This document shows positions 59,392-64,000 of a stretch of 64,000 bases of DNA, in pieces. Source of the stretch: Spartobacteria bacterium UBA5019 (GTDB taxonomy: Bacteria; Verrucomicrobiota; Verrucomicrobiia; Chthoniobacterales; Terrimicrobiaceae); the NCBI GenBank assembly GCA_002396485.1, contig DGXZ01000030.1, forward strand, positions 5,267-69,266, written 5' to 3'. The notes beneath the pieces were generated by a model. That model was not told where the DNA came from, did no database searches, and saw nothing but the letters and a program-made list of their open reading frames with translations. A program made the translations under genes and the position numbers. The stretch's first letter is position 1. The number at the start of each line of letters is the position of its first letter.

Positions 59392-59489
59392 CGGAAACTC
59401 GGCTAAAAAATGCGTCAATACGCGGGACCGACCCCTCTGACGGAAACTTGGCTAAAAAATGCGTCAATACGCGGGACTGACCCCTCTGA
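59392..59489. repeat. Tandem 49-base direct repeat, two copies
   Basis: 59392-59440 and 59441-59489 are adjacent 49-base units differing at two positions. Each contains CTAAAAAATGCGTCAATACG and ends CGACCCCTCTGA or TGACCCCTCTGA. Only two copies and no spacers, so it is not CRISPR. A transposition-related origin is possible. Confidence 0.85.
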
Positions 59490-59522
59490 TCTCTGATGAG
59501 ACTTCCGCTTGGCTGCTCCGCG

Positions 59523-59753
59523 TCAGGCAGGAACGAGGCCGCTCAATTCCACCAGATCAGGCACTCTCGCACCTGTGCGCTTCGAGAGCGAAAGCATCTC
59601 GACGCCGACCACTTGGTTTTTTTCGTTGAAATCTAAAATAATCCCAGGCGCCACCTCTTCGGACTCGAGAATCTTCGAATCGTCGAGACGCAAGTAGAGA
59701 GCATCAGCCTGATTGTCGTAATGGAGTTTCATAAGCCCTGAATCCGCTTTCAC
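59523..59753 (-). CDS. DUF2283-like small protein
   Basis: A 76-residue protein with the DUF2283 pattern (LHYDNQADALYLRLDDSK, SEEVAPGIILDFNEKNQVVGVEML). The GTG at 59753 overlaps the RelE stop by four bases, while the ATG at 59732 gives a cleaner family N-terminus. DUF2283 genes often sit beside toxin genes. Here the order antitoxin-RelE-DUF2283 suggests an operon. The function is not established. Confidence 0.75.
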   Translation of the reverse strand: MKADSGLMKLHYDNQADALYLRLDDSKILESEEVAPGIILDFNEKNQVVGVEMLSLSKRTGARVPDLVELSGLVPA

Positions 59754-60046
59754 AGCACCCGTTCATGCCTTGCAGCATGAATCAAGGCAATGACCACGAC
59801 AGTTTTTGTCTCTTCTTCGACAGAGTAAACGACCTTGTAGGGGAATTTTTCCGGATATCGCCAACGGATATTTCGGCGGGGATGTTTTTTACAACCGAGC
59901 AAGGGATTGACCGCCAAGCCGACCCACACATCCAAAACCTCATCGGCAAACCTTGCCCCGAGCCCTTGGAGCTTTTGCTCATACCAATCCCCCGCCTCCT
60001 CCAAATCGGAATAAAACTCGGGGAGAACGACAACTTTCCAATTCAC
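59750..60046 (-). CDS. RelE/ParE-type toxin
   Basis: A 98-residue RelE/ParE-fold protein: VLPEFYSDLEEAGDWYEQ N-terminal helices, the HPRRNIRWRYPEKFPYKVVYSVEE strands with basic residues, and a terminal VVVIALIHAARHERVL. ParE-like members poison gyrase, RelE-like members cleave mRNA; which applies is not decided. Overlaps the upstream antitoxin gene by four bases. Confidence 0.83.
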   Translation of the reverse strand: MNWKVVVLPEFYSDLEEAGDWYEQKLQGLGARFADEVLDVWVGLAVNPLLGCKKHPRRNIRWRYPEKFPYKVVYSVEEETKTVVVIALIHAARHERVL

Positions 60047-60258
60047 AGGGAAAATCTTGTGCGAACCCTCTTCGCCATGGTCTCAGCCGCAACAGCCCTT
60101 GCAGGGTCCGCTTGATAAGCCGCCAAGCGCTGGTCCACGAGCGCCAGTTCCGAATCCGAGAGCCCCTCGTCGTCGAGTTCCAACACATTCCTCAACAACT
60201 CCTGCCGTTCCACCACAGTGAAGCGCGGCAACTCCTCAATCACCTGTGCAAAACTCAT
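60043..60258 (-). CDS. Addiction-module antitoxin of the RelE/ParE-type pair
   Basis: A 71-residue acidic protein with the pattern of addiction-module antitoxins (LPRFTVVERQELLRNVLELDDEGLSDSELALVDQRLAAYQADP). The helical ELA-VDQRL part would bind the toxin. It is the first gene of the antitoxin-toxin-DUF2283 set, with a four-base overlap to the toxin. Confidence 0.75.
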   Translation of the reverse strand: MSFAQVIEELPRFTVVERQELLRNVLELDDEGLSDSELALVDQRLAAYQADPARAVAAETMAKRVRTRFSL

Positions 60259-60344
60259 AATTTTAATTCTACTGATTCCATCGTTAAAATCGATTTTTTT
60301 CTTCCATCCCGTCCTCCGGTATCGGCGCGGGGCGCCGGGGGGCG

Positions 60345-60698
60345 TCAGCAGATGAAGCTTACGAATTGCTCTTCGATGACGACGCGGGCCATGCGTTGCA
60401 CTTTGGCGAAGCTGCGGGGGAAGGCGGCTGCGGCCTTGTGCAGCGCGATGATCTCCTGCACGGGCTTTTCAGGCAATTCCTCGCCGGGCGCGGGGAAAAA
60501 TTTTTCTGCTCCTGCCTTGTCGCCCGAGTGCAGATACCATCCCAGCGCGCAGAGCAAGGGAGCGACCCTTGTGCGGCTTCCGTGCAGGCGCGGTAAGATT
60601 TTTTGGAGAATTTCATCGTCGAGGTCGGACTTCCACTTGCAGGCTTCCCATGAGGCTTTGCAGCTATAGTTTTCTATGCTGGGGCTACCAGCCTGATC
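60345..60698 (-). pseudogene. C-terminal stump of a probable McrB-like ATPase
   Basis: The reading frame is open from 60698 to the TGA at 60345-60347, but no plausible start precedes it; an upstream in-frame TAA closes the frame. The residues include ILPRLHGSRTRVAPLL, a region with resemblance to the C-terminus of McrB-type restriction ATPases (QKILPKLHG-like), and the ending KVQRMARVVIEEQFVSF resembles their RM--LE--GF-SFW tail. This is a recalled similarity, not a search result. A probable decayed defence gene in the toxin-antitoxin island. It overlaps the end of the VapC-like gene. Confidence 0.45.
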
Positions 60699-61075
60699 TT
60701 AGGGAAATAAGTGCGATACCGCACCGGATCGCGCGTAACCAAGACAAGCCCCTCAGCCTCTGCATGGGCGCCAATGTAGAAGTCAGGCAGAGGGGATGTC
60801 TTCACGCCACCACTGCGGCGGTATTTTAGAAACGCCGCCGCCGCCAGCCAGCCTGCAGAGTAGGGTAAGGGCAGGCGCTTGAAAACTTCAGGAGCGAGCC
60901 AACGATCCAACTCCCTCGCTGAGGAAAATGCGGGAGCAAGTTCCGCAAAGATGATCGGGTTGATGCATATCGGCCCATCAAGTGCCACGGATCGAATTTG
61001 ATTTTCCGACCATTCAAGCCAGACCGGATCAGCAGTGGCTATATCCAACAGCACATTGGTATCCAGCAGGGTCAT
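60674..61075 (-). CDS. VapC-like PIN-domain toxin
   Basis: A 133-residue PIN protein. D5 in LLDTNVLLD, the middle acidic in FAELAPAF, and the C-terminal DFYIGAHAEAEG and VTRDPVRYRTYFP motifs are as in VapC ribonucleases. Its start overlaps the antitoxin stop by four bases. Not recently related to the PIN protein at 58396. Confidence 0.83.
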   Translation of the reverse strand: MTLLDTNVLLDIATADPVWLEWSENQIRSVALDGPICINPIIFAELAPAFSSARELDRWLAPEVFKRLPLPYSAGWLAAAAFLKYRRSGGVKTSPLPDFYIGAHAEAEGLVLVTRDPVRYRTYFPKIRLVAPA

Positions 61076-61275
61076 TCTTCACCACGGGTCAGGTTCATGA
61101 TCGCCTGAGTTCGAGAATCCGGAAGAGCCGCGCCCTTTGCATTCAGTAACCAATTTTCCAAGGTAGGCGTCGAGACGCGCCGTTGTAAAAAAACCTCCAG
61201 CCAATGAGCCAATTGGTCAACTTGGGGAACCGGCAGTTTTTCGATTGCAGCTTCGATTTCGGCTACAGAACTCAT
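61072..61275 (-). CDS. Antitoxin partner of the VapC-like toxin
   Basis: A 67-residue protein with two helical segments (AEIEAAIEKLPVPQVDQLAHWLEVFL) and a basic C-terminus. It precedes the VapC-like gene with an ATGA overlap, the standard order. The class is uncertain but the position and size support the assignment. Confidence 0.7.
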   Translation of the reverse strand: MSSVAEIEAAIEKLPVPQVDQLAHWLEVFLQRRVSTPTLENWLLNAKGAALPDSRTQAIMNLTRGEE

Positions 61276-61392
61276 AACGCAATAAAGAATCCTGCACCCC
61301 GGCCTGTCAAGGAAAACCTCCGGAATTCATTCAGAAAATGGGCGCTCGAGGGGAATCGTGAGCCCAGTCGCGAACTCCCATCCACAGTAAAC

Positions 61393-61415
61393 TGAAAGGA
61401 AATGTTGCCTGACCC
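61393..61415. repeat. Dispersed 23-base repeat, copy 2
   Basis: Identical to 58224-58246. The two copies bracket the toxin-antitoxin island, about 3.1 kb apart in direct orientation. The 226-base gap 61276-61501 is otherwise gene-free. Confidence 0.65.
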
Positions 61416-61455
61416 CCAGTTCCGCGTCTTCCGACCTCGATGGCCTCGCCGCACG

Positions 61456-61475
61456 AAAATCACGACGATTTTTTT
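61456..61475 (-). terminator. Possible terminator after the SET-MYND gene
   Basis: Stem AAAATC/GATTTT (61456-61472) with a 5-base loop and an A/T-rich flank, 30 bases past the stop of the SET-MYND gene. Weak. Confidence 0.3.
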
Positions 61476-61501
61476 AGTTCAGACTCAGGCCAGTCGGGTG
61501 A

Positions 61502-63193
61502 TCACCGGGATTTGGCGGCCACCTCTGCGCTGCGTAGCTTGTCGCGCATTTGCAATGTCTTGGGGTGGTTCAGCCCATAGCAGACTTGGCAAATGCTCAG
61601 CGACCGTTGCAGTGCTTCGGACGCTTCCATGGCGTATTTTGCGCGCGTTTCTCGCGGCATGCCAGGCGTTGTCTGAATCCGCTCATTCAGCGACTGGGCG
61701 AAGGCTTCCAGATAATTGGCAAGGGGCGGGTAATCGGGCAAAGTCGCGGTGGCCATTTCGACCAAGGCCCGCGCATAGGTTTCCTTGGCTGGATAGTCTT
61801 TTAGCACCGAGCAGCAGTTGATCAGGGGTAGGTAGCAGTTGAAGACGAGGGCGTGAGAAGCAGGAAGACGGGCAAGTGCCGATTGCAACAGCGACTCGAA
61901 GGCGGCGCGGATCGGAGTCGCCGCACCACCCGTGAGTCCACAGGAATACAGGAGCATCTCCTCTTGCAAGCGATCCCGCAGGGGCGCCAGGCATGTGTCT
62001 AGCAGGTGGCCATAAGTGCAGCGCGCGTTGCAGACCGAGCACTCCCATTTGGCGGAGCGATCCCCAAGCCGATCGGTAAGCACGTCGCATGGGTGCAGTA
62101 GGCCATGGCAGCCCTTTGTCTGGTCGCAGAGCACAGCTGAGACCAAGGGTTCGGCACGGATGAGGCGGGCTTCCTCCTCGCTGGCCGGGCTGAGAGTGCA
62201 GCGCCGGCAACGGCATTCAAACGACTTGGTTGCGTGCAGTTCAGCTCGTCGCTCGTCGCGTGCTGCGTAGAGTTCGGTGTAATTGACGCAAAGCTCTTCG
62301 CCCTCGAGGACCGGGCGTAAGAGTCGGACTACCAACTGCGGCCCCTCGTTGGTGTAGATACAGTTAGGCAGGCACGAGTGGTTGAAAATGGAGCCGAGCG
62401 GGAAGAGGCCGAAGCCCATGGATTCGTTGGCGGCATTCGTGCGGTTGAGGCCGTGCGAGTTGGAATTGATCTGTGAGGCCCACATCAAGAAGAGGTCGAG
62501 TGGAGGGCGTATTTCCTCTGGCAGTCGGTCGCAAATAGATGACGCCAACGCACGCAAGGAGCGTCGCGATTCGGAATCCAATGCCCCAGCATGGACGAGC
62601 ATTTGAGAGAACGCCTCATGACCGGCCTCGTAGACGAGGGGATCGGAACGGAGCGCTTCGTGATTCGGTGACTCAGCACATTCCTGTAAACTGGCCGCAC
62701 GCTTTGCGACCAGCGCGATAAGAGCGCGCACTAAGTCTGGAGGACAATGATGGCGGTCAGCGAGCAATGGCGCGTCGCGGAGTATCGGGCAGATGGGCTG
62801 GTGCAGGAGAGCCTGCTCGTCGCGACACTTTGCTGAGCAGTAATGGGTTTGCCCGTCGCAACCCTCGCAATCCACCCGACGCGATCGGGATGGATGGGCA
62901 GCAGCGAAGTCGAGCGCGCACGAGTGACAGACAAACTCGCGGCTCGGATCAGTGGGAATCCAGATGTAACTGGTCTCTCGCAGCAAGACGGTGCCGGGCG
63001 GCTTTCCCGCGAGACTAAGGGTGGCGATCGCGTGTCGTCCCAATGCTGCGGTGTGGTTGATCTGGAATAGAAACTCCGGAGAAGCGGCAACGCGGGACGT
63101 GAGAACATCGGCCAGAGTATTGGTTCCCTGCGCGCCAGACTGAAAGACCCGACAAAGCGCATCGCGAAGCATCTGGATCAAAGAGACTGACAT
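61502..63193 (-). CDS. SMYD-like SET-MYND lysine methyltransferase homologue
   Basis: A 563-residue protein with the architecture of eukaryotic SMYD proteins. A split SET domain starts near residues 48-82. The MYND zinc finger is complete: C89, C92, C109, C112, C119, C123, H131, C135. The SET core (about 247-312) has SIFNHSCLPNCIY (NHSC at 271-274), GEELCVNYTEL and the post-SET cysteines C327, C329, C332. A helical C-terminal region (about 420-563) resembles the SMYD TPR-like part. SMYD enzymes methylate lysines on histones and other proteins using AdoMet. The cofactor-binding GRHAIAT-type motif also looks present near 51-58. The ATG at 63193 is preferred to 63220. The ubiquitin-domain gene lies 65 bases upstream on the same strand. 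Confidence 0.85.
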   Translation of the reverse strand: MSVSLIQMLRDALCRVFQSGAQGTNTLADVLTSRVAASPEFLFQINHTAALGRHAIATLSLAGKPPGTVLLRETSYIWIPTDPSREFVCHSCALDFAAAHPSRSRRVDCEGCDGQTHYCSAKCRDEQALLHQPICPILRDAPLLADRHHCPPDLVRALIALVAKRAASLQECAESPNHEALRSDPLVYEAGHEAFSQMLVHAGALDSESRRSLRALASSICDRLPEEIRPPLDLFLMWASQINSNSHGLNRTNAANESMGFGLFPLGSIFNHSCLPNCIYTNEGPQLVVRLLRPVLEGEELCVNYTELYAARDERRAELHATKSFECRCRRCTLSPASEEEARLIRAEPLVSAVLCDQTKGCHGLLHPCDVLTDRLGDRSAKWECSVCNARCTYGHLLDTCLAPLRDRLQEEMLLYSCGLTGGAATPIRAAFESLLQSALARLPASHALVFNCYLPLINCCSVLKDYPAKETYARALVEMATATLPDYPPLANYLEAFAQSLNERIQTTPGMPRETRAKYAMEASEALQRSLSICQVCYGLNHPKTLQMRDKLRSAEVAAKSR

Positions 63194-63258
63194 GGTGCGG
63201 TAGTGAGGTGGTGTCCGCAATTACCTCTTCAGGCCACGGTCCAATTTCTGAGGCCGCA

Positions 63259-63945
63259 TCATGGCGGAGGAATCACGGTGACCATTATCGCAGAAGAGTT
63301 CACGCTGCCGCCATTGTTACTCACGCAGACCCAATAAACGCCGTCCGAAGTCAACGGGTCCGTAGTGAATGATGCACCGGTAGCATTGGCGACTGGGTTG
63401 CTGATGTCGCCAGCTAGCCCAGCATACCATTGGTAAATCAGCGCGGTGCCTGTAGCTGTGACCGACATAGTGGCCGTTTCCCCGCTGTTAATTGGGACGG
63501 AGGTTGGCTGAACCGTGATTTCCGGGATATTGATGACTTCGATCTCTTGTCTGAAGAAGGCGGTATTGCTGTTCTTCGGCACGATAGTTTTGCCATCCGC
63601 ACTTAGCATGGCTGGCGTAATCGGCACATCCTGCCAGGTGATGAAGTCAGTGGTTTTTTCGAGGGAAAGCTGGATGACACTCTGAATTAATACAAGATGA
63701 AGCGTGGATTCTTTCTGAATATTGTAATCGGTGAGGGTGCGGCCGTCTTCTAACTGCTTGCCCGCGAAAATGAGGCGCTGTTTGTTGGGAGAAATGCCTT
63801 CCTTATACTGGATCTTCTGCTTCACGTTTCCGATGGAATCGCTGGCTTCCACGTCGAGCGTGATTGTCTTTCCTGTCAATGTTTTGACGAAGATTTGTAT
63901 GCCAGAGGCATTGGACTTGGGGGCAATGGATAGTCCGAGAAACAA
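63259..63945 (-). CDS. Secreted ubiquitin-domain protein with Ig-like C-terminus
   Basis: A 228-residue protein. Residues 16-86 are ubiquitin-like: compared with human ubiquitin as I recall it, 60 of 71 positions match, all seven lysines (K6, K11, K27, K29, K33, K48, K63) and the L8-I44-H68-V70 patch are kept, and Met1 is Ile. The C-terminal RLRGG is absent; the fold runs straight into IQSVIQLSLEKTTDF, a module similar to the tail of the secreted protein at 20246-23362 (ending TAFFRQE). An Ig-like domain follows (about 140-228, WYAGLAG and DGVYWVCVSNNGG). Upstream, hydrophobic residues in frame to 63975 (NKTLIWLLSLFLGLSIAP) form a signal peptide, so translation may start at a non-standard ATC (63975-63973) rather than the TTG at 63945. 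Confidence 0.88.
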   Translation of the reverse strand: MFLGLSIAPKSNASGIQIFVKTLTGKTITLDVEASDSIGNVKQKIQYKEGISPNKQRLIFAGKQLEDGRTLTDYNIQKESTLHLVLIQSVIQLSLEKTTDFITWQDVPITPAMLSADGKTIVPKNSNTAFFRQEIEVINIPEITVQPTSVPINSGETATMSVTATGTALIYQWYAGLAGDISNPVANATGASFTTDPLTSDGVYWVCVSNNGGSVNSSAIMVTVIPPP

Positions 63946-64000
63946 AGAGAGTAGCCAAATCAGCGTTTTATTGATTGCTCACTACTGTCCGGTTATAAGT

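Noticed and set aside
59392..59489. CRISPR array
   Set aside because: Only two abutting copies, no unique spacers and no cas genes.
61272..61463. 63-codon frame upstream of the VapC antitoxin
   Set aside because: No family resemblance and it covers the dispersed repeat copy; judged noise.

Overview
The window looks like a chromosomal segment of a Gram-negative, GC-rich bacterium of the Verrucomicrobiota (inference). The support is an LptD-type outer-membrane assembly protein, an OmpA-type protein and two ExbB/ExbD-type genes; a stand-alone ovothiol-type N-methyltransferase; large secreted repeat proteins; and the rpmH-rnpA-yidD-yidC-jag cluster. No rRNA, tRNA, CRISPR array, prophage or intact insertion sequence was seen.

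The first 57 kb is mostly ordinary core gene content. From left to right: the end of gcvP, a four-helix-bundle/zinc-ribbon protein, a TerC-family membrane protein, a sensor kinase with its response regulator, a copper-type P-ATPase, rpmB, an oligopeptide-type ABC ATPase overlapping rodA, then envelope and polysaccharide genes (galE, lptD, UDP-glucose dehydrogenase). Next come an ECF-like sigma factor with ispE, pyrF, and an M42 peptidase. Two DUF4143-type ATPases follow, embedded in palindromic repeats, then a giant secreted NHL-repeat protein. The next run is ompA-like, glnD, an FtsX-type permease, a second TerC, DedA, metG, a TPR protein, a SurA/PpiD-like chaperone and a Tol/Exb-type operon. 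thiD, a 23S-type methyltransferase and RidA precede rpmH-rnpA-yidD-yidC-jag, yhbY and hisB-hisH-hisA. A three-gene membrane/secreted cluster contains a receiver-like/pseudokinase/SUMF1 fusion. It is followed by two methyltransferases, a YifB/ComM ATPase, a histidine-rich outer-membrane protein and a large YfhO-like membrane protein.

From about 58.2 kb the character changes to an accessory island. It holds a PIN toxin/AbrB-type antitoxin pair, a RelE/ParE toxin with its antitoxin and a DUF2283 protein, a VapC/antitoxin pair, the C-terminal stump of a probable McrB-like ATPase, a 49-bp tandem repeat, several dispersed repeats, and a duplicated scrap of the neighbouring membrane-protein gene.

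The last 2.5 kb is the most striking part. Two genes on the minus strand in operon-like order encode (a) a secreted-looking protein whose first domain is almost eukaryotic ubiquitin (about 60 of 71 positions identical to ubiquitin as I recall it, all seven lysines kept, no diglycine tail), fused to a bacterial secreted-protein module and an Ig-like domain, and (b) a SMYD-like protein with a complete MYND zinc finger inside a split SET methyltransferase domain. A ubiquitin mimic next to a eukaryote-type lysine methyltransferase suggests a host- or protist-directed effector cassette. That function is inference; the domain assignments are read directly from the sequence.
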